Source of the DNA: Myxococcota bacterium
GTDB lineage: Bacteria > Myxococcota_C > UBA6777
DNA length: 64,000 nt
Direction: 5' to 3'
NCBI GenBank assembly: GCA_023150835.1
Contig: JAKLKB010000009.1
Coordinates: 17,976 to 81,975 of the forward strand
Shown: one piece after another, positions 9,184-19,300 of the stretch
Position numbering within the stretch: position 1 is the first letter of the stretch
How the letters are laid out: every line of letters begins with the position of its first letter
The notes under the pieces: generated by a model
Told to the model about the DNA's origin: nothing
What the model saw: the letters and a program-made list of their open reading frames with translations, nothing else
Databases searched by the model: none
Translations under genes and position numbers: made by a program

Positions 9184-11790
9184 TTAGTATTGTGCTTTGA
9201 GGAGATAAGGAACCTCCATCTTGAGGCTTTCGCCGGTGAAGGGCGTAAATTGCCAGCGGCGCATGGAACGAACGATACACTTGGTTAAGGACATCCCTCG
9301 AAAACGGGGGGTCAGCACTTCGACCGAAGAGACGCTGCCCGACGCTTCGATCCCAAGCATCACGACCAACCGGCCCGAGATGGTAAGGGCTTTGAGGTGT
9401 TGTTCGTAGCAGTATGTGATCTTTTCTTTGTTGGCTTCGATCTCGTTGAGCAGCTTTTTGACAAGAGCTTGATCGACCCCTGCGGCATCGGCCACACGCA
9501 CCGAAGGCTGCTGCTGCGGTGAGGTCGATGAAAAGGTCATCGCGCCGCGCTGTGCGAGGCGTTTGAGGACTTCGCTATCCATCTCTTGTTTTTTGGTGGT
9601 TTGGAGGTGGGGTGTCGCAGTAGAACGCACAGACGAGGAGCGTCGTGCGGAAGCCACCAAACGGCGGCGAGGCTTGGTTGGGGTGGCGGCAAAAGAAGGT
9701 TTGTAGCCGCTGCCTTGGAGCAACGCATCCCGCAAGCGTTTCTGTTCTTCGGTGAGTTCTTGGTTGGGTTTCAAAAGAAGTTCTGCCGCTTTTTCGCGTT
9801 TTTCAAACATCTTGTTGATCTGGCGATTGGCCACAACCGAAGAAAGCAAGATCAACACGACGAGAACCCCAGCCCCTACAAGCAGAACATTGCGCCCAGT
9901 GCGTGGCTTGATGGTTTCGGACATCTCTTCGAGGATATCGTCATCATCGATCGAAAGCTCTGTTTCGGCAGCAGGCTCGTCGAGACTCATCGGAAGCGGC
10001 GGAAGTTCCACTTCAAAGATCTCGTTGCCTGTTCCGCTGTCTTTGTAAGATCGATCAAAAAACAGAGCCTCTTCCGAAGATTCGATCAGATCGCCCATAC
10101 TCGCAGGAAGCGCTTGGCTTTCCATCGCAACGTCTTGTGCTTTGGAAGCCGGCGGAGCAGGCCGCTCCATAACAGGAGCAGGGAAGGGCATTTGCGCTTT
10201 AGGTGGTTCGTTTTGTTGGGGGATTGTTTGAGCCGCAAGAGTCCCGTGCGGCGCAGCAGATGGCCGTGTTCGCGCCCCCAACAGTCCAGAGAACGGATTC
10301 TCAAGGCTTTCAGGTTTCGATTCTGCCAGAGGCCGCGCAGCAAGAGGAGTCCCCATTTCAGGGGCCTCTTCCTTGCCACCCAACCAATCCAAAGGAGAAG
10401 GCCCTTTCAAAGCCGAAGACCCCGAAGCATTCGCGTTTTTTTCCATCACGCTCGCAGGTTTGAATGGATCGTTTTTTGCGGATGGAGTATTGGTGCCGAG
10501 CGGGGAAAAGGGTGTGGGTTTGACCGTTGCAGGGACAGGTTCAGCAAGCGATGGCTCTTTATGCACCGTCGAAGCAGCCGTTGGTTGCGGAGAAAAGGGT
10601 GCTTGAAGCGGCGCTTTGGCAAAGGCAGGGCTTTGGGACGATTGGGGCTGTGCAGAGGCCGAACGTTGGGGCTGTTGAGCAGATGATGGCTGAGATTGTT
10701 GTGCTTGTTGCGCTGGTTGTGTCGAGGCCGAACGTTGGGGCTGTTGGGAGGGTACGGGTTGTGCTTGTTGCGCTGATTGCGCAGAGGCCGAACGTTGGGG
10801 CTGTTGGGAGGGTACGGGTTGTGACTGTTGCGCTGATTGCGCAGAGGCCGAACGTTGAGGCTGTTGGGAGGGTGCAGGTTGTGACTGTTGCGCAGAGACC
10901 GAGCGTTTGGACTGATGGGGAGCGATATCGAGTTGTTTTGAGAGATCGGAGATGTCCTCGCCTGCATCGCGGCCTTGTTGGAGGATCTGTGCGATGGATT
11001 GGATGGATGTTGCGCCTTCGGATTCTGCGCCGTCATCGTAGAGATCGCGATCCGTATCGGCATTTGATTGGTGGAGGCTTTCATCCATCGTTTGGTGAGG
11101 AGAAGAAAAAGGCGTAGATGAGGAAGAAGAAAAGCCCCCTTGTGTTGGTGGATACGATGGGGCGGGTGGTTCGGCGATGCCACGAGCGCGCAGGAAGGCA
11201 GAGCGGACCTCCGAAGCCTCGCTTGCAGGACGCCAGTTCGGCCATCCTGCGTTCCAGATCAAGTCTTGTTCGTGGACTTCGCCGCGCACGATGGCTGTTT
11301 GAAGATCGCTCAAGGTGACGGGGCCGACGGGTGCGTTGTGGAGGGCATAGAACCACGTGGGTTGTTCGTTCTTTTCTTCGCGGATTTGGCGGAACCAATC
11401 TGCGGAGATACGCGCAACCATGGTGCGTTCGCTGCGTTGTTCGCCAGCGTCTTGTTGGCTCGAGAGTTGAGCGGAGGTGGTGGGTTTGGTGGAGACGCGA
11501 TCGATCGAAGCAAAGGTCACGGATGCGCTGCTTGGGGGGGCTTCGTTGCGCGTCTGGAAACTGGACGCAGGGACCAGACTCTCCAAAGAAGCGGAAGAGA
11601 AGATGGGGTGGATAGCTGAAGAAGGAGCCGCAGAGACGGGGATATCCAACTCTTTTTGTGCTTCGGGATCGCGAACCACGATCACATGCGAACAACGCTT
11701 GCAGCGGATCTTCAGCACTTTGTTGCGTACTTTTTGTTCTGCGATGGAATATTTGGCGTGGCAATTGTCACAGATAAATCGCATCTGCAT
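9184..11790 (-). CDS. GltJ/AgmX-like envelope protein: zinc ribbon, GYF domain, TM segment, TonB-like C-terminus
   Basis: The protein has 868 residues. The start was set at the ATG before QMRFICDNCHAKY because GAGAG lies upstream; the frame is open 20 codons further. Domains in order: an MJ0042-type zinc ribbon (residues 1-40, CDNC and CKRC); a GYF_2 domain (about 143-192, WFYALHNAPVGPV through GWPNWRPA); a long Gln/Pro/Ser linker with repeated QQPQRSASAQ units (about 295-380); one membrane span (about 630-652); and a C-terminal AgmX/PglI-type TonB-like domain (about 775-868, KITYCYEQ, then WQFTPF). This is the layout of Myxococcus GltJ, in which the cytoplasmic ribbon and GYF domain contact motility regulators and the periplasmic end reaches the outer membrane machinery. 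A gliding role here is an inference; no other glt/agl gene is visible nearby. Confidence 0.8.
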   Translation of the reverse strand: MQMRFICDNCHAKYSIAEQKVRNKVLKIRCKRCSHVIVVRDPEAQKELDIPVSAAPSSAIHPIFSSASLESLVPASSFQTRNEAPPSSASVTFASIDRVSTKPTTSAQLSSQQDAGEQRSERTMVARISADWFRQIREEKNEQPTWFYALHNAPVGPVTLSDLQTAIVRGEVHEQDLIWNAGWPNWRPASEASEVRSAFLRARGIAEPPAPSYPPTQGGFSSSSSTPFSSPHQTMDESLHQSNADTDRDLYDDGAESEGATSIQSIAQILQQGRDAGEDISDLSKQLDIAPHQSKRSVSAQQSQPAPSQQPQRSASAQSAQQSQPVPSQQPQRSASAQSAQQAQPVPSQQPQRSASTQPAQQAQQSQPSSAQQPQRSASAQPQSSQSPAFAKAPLQAPFSPQPTAASTVHKEPSLAEPVPATVKPTPFSPLGTNTPSAKNDPFKPASVMEKNANASGSSALKGPSPLDWLGGKEEAPEMGTPLAARPLAESKPESLENPFSGLLGARTRPSAAPHGTLAAQTIPQQNEPPKAQMPFPAPVMERPAPPASKAQDVAMESQALPASMGDLIESSEEALFFDRSYKDSGTGNEIFEVELPPLPMSLDEPAAETELSIDDDDILEEMSETIKPRTGRNVLLVGAGVLVVLILLSSVVANRQINKMFEKREKAAELLLKPNQELTEEQKRLRDALLQGSGYKPSFAATPTKPRRRLVASARRSSSVRSTATPHLQTTKKQEMDSEVLKRLAQRGAMTFSSTSPQQQPSVRVADAAGVDQALVKKLLNEIEANKEKITYCYEQHLKALTISGRLVVMLGIEASGSVSSVEVLTPRFRGMSLTKCIVRSMRRWQFTPFTGESLKMEVPYLLKAQY

Positions 11791-12111
11791 CGTTTGTTGC
11801 TCTCTCAAGTTAGGGGGTTGAGCATGTTTCGAGAGAGACAGGCCGCCCAAAGACAGCGCTCACTCGGTAGAGCGTCCCCCGCAAACACATCAAACATCCC
11901 ATGCGTCCTACTTTGTTGTTTTCTCAAGCATCCATCCAAGCCATGTTCCGCAGAGATCGTTGCACAGCGGCCTTTTGCGGTCAAACGTCGAAACATATTG
12001 CAATGAAACGGCAGAGATGGCAAGCCCCTTGAGATCCTCTGGCGCAGAAAAGGCGCTCCACAAATACGGTGCGTTTTGGGTCGAATCGGCCCACGCAAAC
12101 CTTTTGGTACG
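11791..12111. other. Intergenic region without recognised gene
   Basis: This 321-bp stretch separates two minus-strand genes. I see no convincing ORF, strong hairpin or repeat. It presumably holds the promoter of the zinc-ribbon/GYF gene. A D-arm-like stretch (GCTCACTCGGTAGAGC, about 11858-11873) is not supported by the rest of a tRNA. Confidence 0.5.
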
Positions 12112-14778
12112 CTAAAGAGGGAGACCCTGAGAAGTAGCCAACGGGGGGGTAAACGGGGATTGAAGAGCCGAAAGATACCATTTTCCGCGAGTTGAGCGAT
12201 GAAACAGGCTGGTCATGATCTGATCTTGATCGCCCTCGCGCAACACCCACAAGACCCACGCATGAGGGGGCTTTCCTTCTTGGTACACAAAGGGAGACAG
12301 GACGTTGCGTTTTTTGCGTGGCTCTTCCGACTTGATCTGACGTTCCAGCATGGACACAGCGGTTTGCGTAGAAAGTTCAGGGCCTTCGTTGGCGGCAACC
12401 TCAAGAGAGAAACCTTTTCCTGTGAGTTGATACCGCCCAAGAAACCAAACGCCTTGGTTGGAGCGCAGAAAACTGGTGCGGATCCCTTGTGGACTCCCTC
12501 CCCGCTCCAAAGACCAGTGTGCGATGGCCGTGTGGCTTTGAGGTTCTTGGGAGATGTAGAGGTCGCGGATCTGGATCCCTGCAAAGTGTTCGTCTTCTTT
12601 CCAAAACTGGCGCAAAATAAAACGTGCGGTGTCTTCGCTCATCAAAGGGCCGTCTTTTTGAGCAAAACGCACGTCTGGTAGAACTTGTTCTGTGGCTTTC
12701 GGGACGATCCATGTCCCTGCGAGCGAAGCATCCAATAGCACCCATGTTCCTTGTTGCGTCTGTCCAAACAAGCTGGAAAACAAACGGATCTCTTTGGAGA
12801 CGCGCCGCTTTTGTTTGGCGATCACAGTCCAAAACCAATACGCCCTTGCATAGGGCTGTTGGGCCTCTTGATGAACTTGTAGAGACTGGATCGTGGGGGG
12901 AGAGGGTTGTCCACGCCAATAATGCTGCAAGATCCCCGTCGCGTCGTCTTCTTGGAGCGCAGAGGTTGGTTTGGTGGACTGTTCCAAAAAGGCGCGAGGA
13001 AGCGGCTTGACTTGCACAAGATACCACTTTTCGTCGTTGGCGCGGCGCATCTTTCCGAGCCACGTTTCTCGCTCACGACGCCACACCATCACCGCTTCTT
13101 CCTGCTCTTGTTTCATCAAGTGGAGCGCATCGTAACTGGCGGCTTTGTCTTGCTCTTGATAAAAAGCACGCAATAAATCTTGGGCGATATCGAGCGTAAG
13201 CACCATCCCACCCGCCCGCGAAAAAGCATACAACAATCCACGCTGCGGACGGATCGCATAACGCGACAAATACCAATCTCCCCGTTGAGAGCGATGAAAC
13301 AGCGACTTGACATACCAAGATTGTTCTTGCCCTTGTGGTGGTCTTTTTCGCAACAACCAATACGCATAAGCCCGAGAAGCAGGACCTTTTTGAAGGACAT
13401 ACATATTGTGGATCGAGACATGAGAAAAAGGTCCGCGCATCTTCCAAAAACAGCCGATCAACGCCGCTGCCGTCTCCGTCGTCAAACGCGGTGGACCCGA
13501 TTGTTTGCAGCGCACTTCGTACGGCCGCCCGCTGCCCATCAACGCAACGTACCACCGCTTTTGGGTCGAAAAAACGAAAAGGCTACGATAACGTTCGTCT
13601 TTTTGGGGGTGGTGCCAGTGCAAAAAGGCATACCGTGCGCCTTCTTCTTGGTAGATGTAGGCGTGTTGTAGAGGGCGCGAAAGCGGCTGGCCTTTCAAAA
13701 AAGCCCATTCGTGGGCCAACAAGCGCAACGCCAACGCCCGATCTAACCGAGGAGATTGCGTAGGTTCTTCTTCTTGGTAAGGCGAACGCTTGGCTTTGTT
13801 GGGTTCGCCAAGTACACGCAACAACAGATCGACCCCCGGCCAAGAACGCGAAGGAAACAACCAAGCCGCAGCCAATAACCCCAACGCAGCGGACTGAGCA
13901 ACTCCCAACAAGATCGAAAACCAAGCCAAAAAGCGACCGTTGAGCAGACCCGCACGACGCCGAATCCGACGCAAGGACCAAAATCCCGAAAAAATCGCCA
14001 ACGGCCCCAAAAAAAACAACGCGCAAAAAAAGGCCAAGATCGCCCGACCATCCGTCCCAACAGGCACCACCTCCCCCAAATCAAGTGGAGCTTGAGTCCC
14101 TTCGTTTGAGGTTTCCTCGGAGTCTCGATAATCCGGAAGATCACGCAGATCCACAGACGCCGCCTGTACCGCCTGATCAAACACTTCAAGCTTGGGTCTG
14201 GCGTGTTGAACTGGCACAGGTACTGTCGGCATCATCCCGCCCGACGTTGATACTGTCGGCATCATCCCGCCCGACCCGTGTCGATAGACAGGCTCTGCTC
14301 CATGCGATGGATCGCCCCAATGCCGAGTATAGGCTGCTTGGGGAACTTGTAGATCATGCGGTGACTGGGCTTGTTGCAACGCTGCAACATAAGGAGACGG
14401 CGTGATCGAAGTGCTTTCCGAGAGCGATTCGTGTGTGTGCGTGTCGATCTCTTCGGCAAAAAAATACCCATGCGTTTGCCGATCCGCTCCCAAGGTTTCA
14501 TCACCCACCTCACCCATCGCAAATGCCAAGGAATCTTCGTCGGGTGAGACAGGTGTATGTAGGTTGGTTTGTTTCGGAGAAGAGGTGTATGTTGGACGCG
14601 CAACCGCCGTATCTGGCTCGTCTACAAAAGCGTCGCTGTCCGGCAAAGATGCCGCATCTGTCGGCAAAAGCTCTTGGCCGCGCAAGACCAAAAACTGCCC
14701 ACAGGTGCATTGAAACGCATAACCCGAAGCGTAATGCGCAAGATCATAAGTTCTTCCACACGCGGAACATGCTGCCAT
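12112..14778 (-). CDS. Zinc-ribbon membrane protein with six tandem copies of an unrecognised ~90-aa domain
   Basis: The protein has 888 residues. This start is preferred because GAAGG lies 7 bases upstream. A short zinc ribbon (CSACGRTYDL, then CTCGQ) opens the protein. A Ser/Pro/Asp-rich linker follows, with a duplicated GGMMPTV motif. Two or three membrane spans lie at about 250-313 (AILAFFCALFFLG; FSILLGVAQSAALGLLAAAW). From about residue 345 to the end the chain is six copies of one module. Each begins with a helix (for example TAAALIGCFWKM, DTARFILRQFWK, TAVSMLERQIK), continues with a beta-rich stretch containing Y-x-x-Q/A-hydrophobic-W, and closes with SLFHRSQRGDWYLS, SLFHRSTRGKWYLS or a similar W-Y/V-L motif. 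I do not recognise the module. By topology the repeats would sit outside the cytoplasm if two spans are used up as a hairpin plus anchor, but this is uncertain. Confidence 0.7.
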   Translation of the reverse strand: MAACSACGRTYDLAHYASGYAFQCTCGQFLVLRGQELLPTDAASLPDSDAFVDEPDTAVARPTYTSSPKQTNLHTPVSPDEDSLAFAMGEVGDETLGADRQTHGYFFAEEIDTHTHESLSESTSITPSPYVAALQQAQSPHDLQVPQAAYTRHWGDPSHGAEPVYRHGSGGMMPTVSTSGGMMPTVPVPVQHARPKLEVFDQAVQAASVDLRDLPDYRDSEETSNEGTQAPLDLGEVVPVGTDGRAILAFFCALFFLGPLAIFSGFWSLRRIRRRAGLLNGRFLAWFSILLGVAQSAALGLLAAAWLFPSRSWPGVDLLLRVLGEPNKAKRSPYQEEEPTQSPRLDRALALRLLAHEWAFLKGQPLSRPLQHAYIYQEEGARYAFLHWHHPQKDERYRSLFVFSTQKRWYVALMGSGRPYEVRCKQSGPPRLTTETAAALIGCFWKMRGPFSHVSIHNMYVLQKGPASRAYAYWLLRKRPPQGQEQSWYVKSLFHRSQRGDWYLSRYAIRPQRGLLYAFSRAGGMVLTLDIAQDLLRAFYQEQDKAASYDALHLMKQEQEEAVMVWRRERETWLGKMRRANDEKWYLVQVKPLPRAFLEQSTKPTSALQEDDATGILQHYWRGQPSPPTIQSLQVHQEAQQPYARAYWFWTVIAKQKRRVSKEIRLFSSLFGQTQQGTWVLLDASLAGTWIVPKATEQVLPDVRFAQKDGPLMSEDTARFILRQFWKEDEHFAGIQIRDLYISQEPQSHTAIAHWSLERGGSPQGIRTSFLRSNQGVWFLGRYQLTGKGFSLEVAANEGPELSTQTAVSMLERQIKSEEPRKKRNVLSPFVYQEGKPPHAWVLWVLREGDQDQIMTSLFHRSTRGKWYLSALQSPFTPPLATSQGLPL

Positions 14779-15178
14779 TCCCATGCCTTCTTCACCCCGC
14801 CTCAACCTTCGTTGCAACAAAGAGCTTCACCTACATCCAACAAGCCACCACACAAACGAAAATCACCTCGCGGGCTTGGTTGGAGTCGGTTCCTTTTTTT
14901 AGCGCGCCGTGACGTTTCCACTCCACGTTTTGTAGCAAAGTCCTCCTGTCCACGCAAGCAACCCCTCCACGACACCTTCCCATGCTTTGCTATGCTTAGA
15001 GGATGCGCCCTTTGCGCCCACCCAAGCCCGCCTCCGTTGACCTTGACACGCAGACACGGGGTGGTATAGTCACCAAGATTTTCGGGGCATCGCTTTGCAC
15101 CCTCCCACACACCCAACCGCCTCTCCTACGATTTCAGGCGAAACCAACCATGCCAATCTACGAACAAAGAGCACGATC
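14779..15178. other. Divergent intergenic region with plus-strand promoter
   Basis: This 400-bp stretch lies between the divergently transcribed six-repeat protein and the DHH phosphoesterase. It contains a strong sigma-70-type promoter pointing right (listed separately). No gene-like ORF is supported. Confidence 0.6.
15043..15070 (+). promoter_or_regulatory. Sigma-70-type promoter for the DHH phosphoesterase
   Basis: A perfect -35 box TTGACA (15043-15048) is separated by 16 bp from TATAGT (15065-15070). Transcription would start near 15077, about 100 bp upstream of the start codon at 15179. Confidence 0.65.
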
Positions 15179-16237
15179 ATGACCACCCCAGCGCAGAAAT
15201 TTCGCGAAATCATCGAAAATCTCCCGCTGCAAAGTAAGGTTGCGGTCCTCACCCAAGACAACCCCGATCCCGACGCCATGGGATCGGCCTTTGCGATCTC
15301 TTATCTCTGCCGTCACCTCAACCCCGATATCCAAGGCACCGACATCTTTTATGGGGGCACCGTCTCTCACCCCCAAAACCGCACCATGGTCAACCTGCTC
15401 GGCCTACCCATGCGGAAAATGAAACTCTTCCGCCCCGAAGAATACCAAATCATCGTCCTCGTCGACGTCGCCTCCACAGGACGAAAAAACCTCCAGTCCA
15501 CCAACGCCAAACCCCACATCATCATCGACCACCACCGCGATGATCCCGACGGCGAATACCTCCTCAAAGATATCCGCCCCGTCGGAGCCGCCTCCACCAT
15601 CGTCACCTCCTATATGCGCGAATACGGCCTCGAAGAAAAAGCCGGCGAAACCAGCGGCCCTCACCCCCTCACCCACGTCGCCACCGGACTCCTCGTCGGC
15701 ATCAAAACAGACACCCAAGAACTCACCTCCCCCACCGTCACCCCCCTCGACTTCCAATGCTACGAATACCTCCTCAAACTGATGGACGGAAAAAAACTCT
15801 ATCAGATCATCAACTACACCATCCCCCGCTATCTCTATCTCCTCAAAGCCGAAGCCTACAAGGCAATGGAACTCCAACATTCTGTGGTCGTCGCTGGCTT
15901 GGGCCTGATCCCTCCCTCACAACGCGATGCCATCCCGATCATCGCAGACGAACTCCTGCGCATGGAAGGCGTCGAAACCGTCGTCGCTTACGCCATCGTC
16001 GAAGACCGCATCGTCGCCTCTCTGCGCACCACAAACGATGGCGTCGAAGTCAACTCTTTTTGTCACCAAGTCTTCGGAGAAGAATTCTCCGGTGGAAAAC
16101 TCGGCTGCGGCGGGGCTTCTGTCCCTCTTGGCTTCCTTACTCCCGACGACCAATCCCAGACCACCAACCACCAAGTCTGGGAGGCTGTTCGCGCCGTCGT
16201 CAGCCATCGCGTCTTTAAAGTCGCCTCCAGCGGCTAA
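15179..16237 (+). CDS. DHH-family phosphoesterase (NrnA/oligoribonuclease-like)
   Basis: This is a 352-residue protein. The ATG before TTPAQKF was chosen because AAAGAG precedes it; the upstream in-frame TTG has no ribosome site. The DHH domain is recognisable: DNPDPDAMGSA (motif I, usually HxxPDxD, here with Asn for the first His), LVDVAS (motif II) and IIIDHH (motif III). The C-terminal DHHA1-like part ends near GGKLGCGGASVPLGF. There the usual GGGH is altered and lacks the His. Family members hydrolyse short RNA or dinucleotides (pGpG, pAp). The altered motif I and missing GGGH His make the exact activity uncertain. It is the first gene after the promoter at 15043. Confidence 0.8.
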   Translation: MTTPAQKFREIIENLPLQSKVAVLTQDNPDPDAMGSAFAISYLCRHLNPDIQGTDIFYGGTVSHPQNRTMVNLLGLPMRKMKLFRPEEYQIIVLVDVASTGRKNLQSTNAKPHIIIDHHRDDPDGEYLLKDIRPVGAASTIVTSYMREYGLEEKAGETSGPHPLTHVATGLLVGIKTDTQELTSPTVTPLDFQCYEYLLKLMDGKKLYQIINYTIPRYLYLLKAEAYKAMELQHSVVVAGLGLIPPSQRDAIPIIADELLRMEGVETVVAYAIVEDRIVASLRTTNDGVEVNSFCHQVFGEEFSGGKLGCGGASVPLGFLTPDDQSQTTNHQVWEAVRAVVSHRVFKVASSG

Positions 16238-16361
16238 GCCGCGTTCCAACGGCCACTTCCGCCGATAAAAATACCAGCGGTGAAGACGGCCTGTTCGCTG
16301 CGTTCGCCTGCTTTTCGTTTGGCTCTTCTTATCCTCATTTGCGGAGACATCGGAGATTTTC

Positions 16362-19300
16362 ATGATTTTCTACTGCCCAACCTGCCAAGGAGAAAACAAC
16401 CTCCCCATCTCCAGCGTCCCCCCCGGTGGGTTACGCACAACCTGTCGTCATTGCCAACAATCCCTCCACCTCAACGAAAACGGACAGATCACCCTTCTCG
16501 GCGGATCTGCGGCAGGTTACGCGACACAACCACCTCGCCCAAACCCCGACCTCGAAGGGCTTGAACTCGAACTCCCACAAGAAGATCCCTTCGCACAAGA
16601 CCTCTCCGCCGATCAAGAACTGATCGATCCCTACGGCAACCTCGATCACCTCGGACTCCCCGATATCTCTGGCCTCCCCAGCGCTCCGCCTCCTCTTGAT
16701 GACCCCTTCGGAAACTTTGCCGCTCAACCCAACACATACACCGCCAAAGCCAGCAGACCCGCCCCTCCCGCCAAAGCCGGCAGACCCGCTCCTGCTCCCA
16801 CAAACGATGACCCTCTCGCTGACCTCTACGGCGAACTTGATAAACTCGATCAACAACACGCCCCTCCCTCCCAACAAGAAATGCGCTACCACCTCCGCCG
16901 TGGCTCTGGCCGTACCTTCGGCCCTTTCCCTGTCTCGCAGATCCGACATATGCTCCAACACGGCGAACTCAACGGCAGCGAACAACTCTCCAATGATGGC
17001 CAGTTTTGGAGCCCCATGCCCGATTGGCCCGAATTCCAAGATCTCCAAACCGCCCAACCTGCCGAACAATGGGAAATGAACAGCCCAAGCTATGCCGCAC
17101 CTCCCCAAACACCCACGTCCAAACAACATGGCAGCCTCCAAGGGCCCCGACCTGCCGCATCTTTCGCTCGACCCGCAGTCTCCGATAATCTCAGCTACAG
17201 CCCCCCTCCCGATGCCACCCCAAGCTACCGCCCTCCCGAGAACGAACTCCCCGACCACAACCCACAACGCCACAAAAAACACGTACACTCCGCCCTCAAA
17301 ACCGGCGAAAACAAAAAAAGCAGCAAGGGACTTCTTCTCGTCGGCCTTCTCTTTGGCGTGATCCTTCTCGTCGGAGGCACCGTCGTCTTCCTCCTCCCCC
17401 AAGGCAACAACGAGATCCATCCCGATATCCAAATCGATCTCTACCGCCCCTTTGTCACCGATGGATACGCCTTTTACGAACGCAACCTCCTCGCCAAACT
17501 CAGCCTCGATCAACGTCGCTACCCCAATCACCCTCAACTCCCTCTCCTCAACTCCCTCACCTACGCCATGCTCCTCGAACACCACCCCGACAAAAGCCTT
17601 GAGGCACAACTCAAATCCAACCACGCCCGCCTCGCCTCGCCCCAACCCGATGCCCCTCTCTCCCCCGATCGGCTCTGGCTCAACGCCATGATCGCTCTCT
17701 CCGCCAATCAAACCTCTCCCGCCCAACAATGGCTACAAAAGCTCCAACAACGCGAACCCAAACACCCCGCCATCCCTTACCTCCAAGGCAAGATCTTTTA
17801 TCTCCAAAAACAGTACAACAAAAGCATGGCCACCATGCAAAAACTCACACAAACCAATAAGCAATATGCGCGTGCCCTCTACATCCTCGGTCTCTCTCAC
17901 GCCGCACGCAAACAATTCCCCCAAGCCTTTCAAGCCTTCTACGACGCAACCCTTGTCTCCGACCAAGCCCCTCATCTCCCTTCTTTCCTCCAACTCTTTG
18001 AAATCGAAGAACATCTCCCCAAAGAATCCAAACGCTACGAAAGCCTCTGGAGAGAAAGCGAAAAAGCCTTTAAAGTCCGCAACCGACAACTCCTCGCTCA
18101 CTACACCTTCCTTCGCGCACAACGCGCTCGCTCCCAAGAACGCCTCACCGAAGCCTACACCCTCCTCGTCCAAGCCATCCAACTCGACGGCGAAAACCCG
18201 CGCTACAAAAATCAAGAACTCCCTTACCTCTTCGCCACCCGACAATACCCCAAAATCGCCAAAAAACTCGAACCTCTTGTCGCCCCTCCCCGCCGAGATA
18301 TCCAACGTGATGTCGCTCTCTTTTATATGCGCACCCTCTACCACACCCGCGAATGGGTCGAAGGCAAACGCATCGCTCAACACCTCGTCACCCTCTACCC
18401 CAAAGACGCCAACCTCCTCTTCTGGTCTGGCTTGTTCGAAGAAGGCAACAAATCTTATCTCCTCGCCTTCCAAGCCTTTAGCAAAGCCCTCACGCTCGAT
18501 CCCAAACACACCGCCTCTTTCTTTGGACAACTTCGCTCCGCCTACAAAAGCGGACAAACCGACCTCGTCCAGTCCTTGCGAGAAAAAATCCCCTCCTACC
18601 CCATCCAAAGTGTCGATGACCGCATGGCCCTCGTTCGCTGGTTGCTCCTTGAAAAACAATTCGAAGAAGCCGCCAAACACGTCCAACAAGCCCTCAAAGA
18701 ACTCCCCGGTGACGAACTCCTCCACAAGCAAGCCGGCCAGATCGCCCTCGAAATGCGCGAACCCGCCAAAGCACAGCACCACTTCCAACAAGCCCTCAAG
18801 ATCTTCCCCGAAGACAAACCCTCCCTCCTTGGCCTCGCAAAAACCCTCGAACAACAAGGACATCTGACCACCGCTCTCCAAAATTACGAAAAATACCTCG
18901 ACCTCGTGCGCCGCGAAGACGCCGAAGCTCTCTTCCGCACAGGCCGCATCTTTTTCTCCCTCAAAAAGTATGAAGAGGCCGAACAACGCCTCGAACGCGC
19001 CATCAACTTCAACGAAAAACTCGCCCCCGCCTATTATTATCTCGCCCGCACACTCGAAGAACTCAAACGCAGCGACCACGAAAAAATCCAGCGCAACTAC
19101 GAACAAGCCATCCAACTCGATCCCCACGAGCGCAGCTACCAATACCGCCTCGCAAGCCTCTTTTACAAAAGGCAAAAACTTCCTCAAGCCCTCCAGATCT
19201 ACAACAAACTGCTCAACATCAAAGGCCAAAGCAAACCCCAAAAAGCAGAGATCTTTATGGCCCGTGCAAACCTCTACGCCGAAGTCCGCGACTGGAAACG

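Noticed and set aside
11858-11873. tRNA D-arm-like sequence GCTCACTCGGTAGAGC
   Set aside because: The following bases cannot form a 5-bp anticodon stem and there is no T-arm or CCA-adjacent acceptor pairing.
16431-17729. 432-codon open frame on the minus strand
   Set aside because: Antisense to the zinc-ribbon/GYF protein; same compositional artefact as the frame at 17733.
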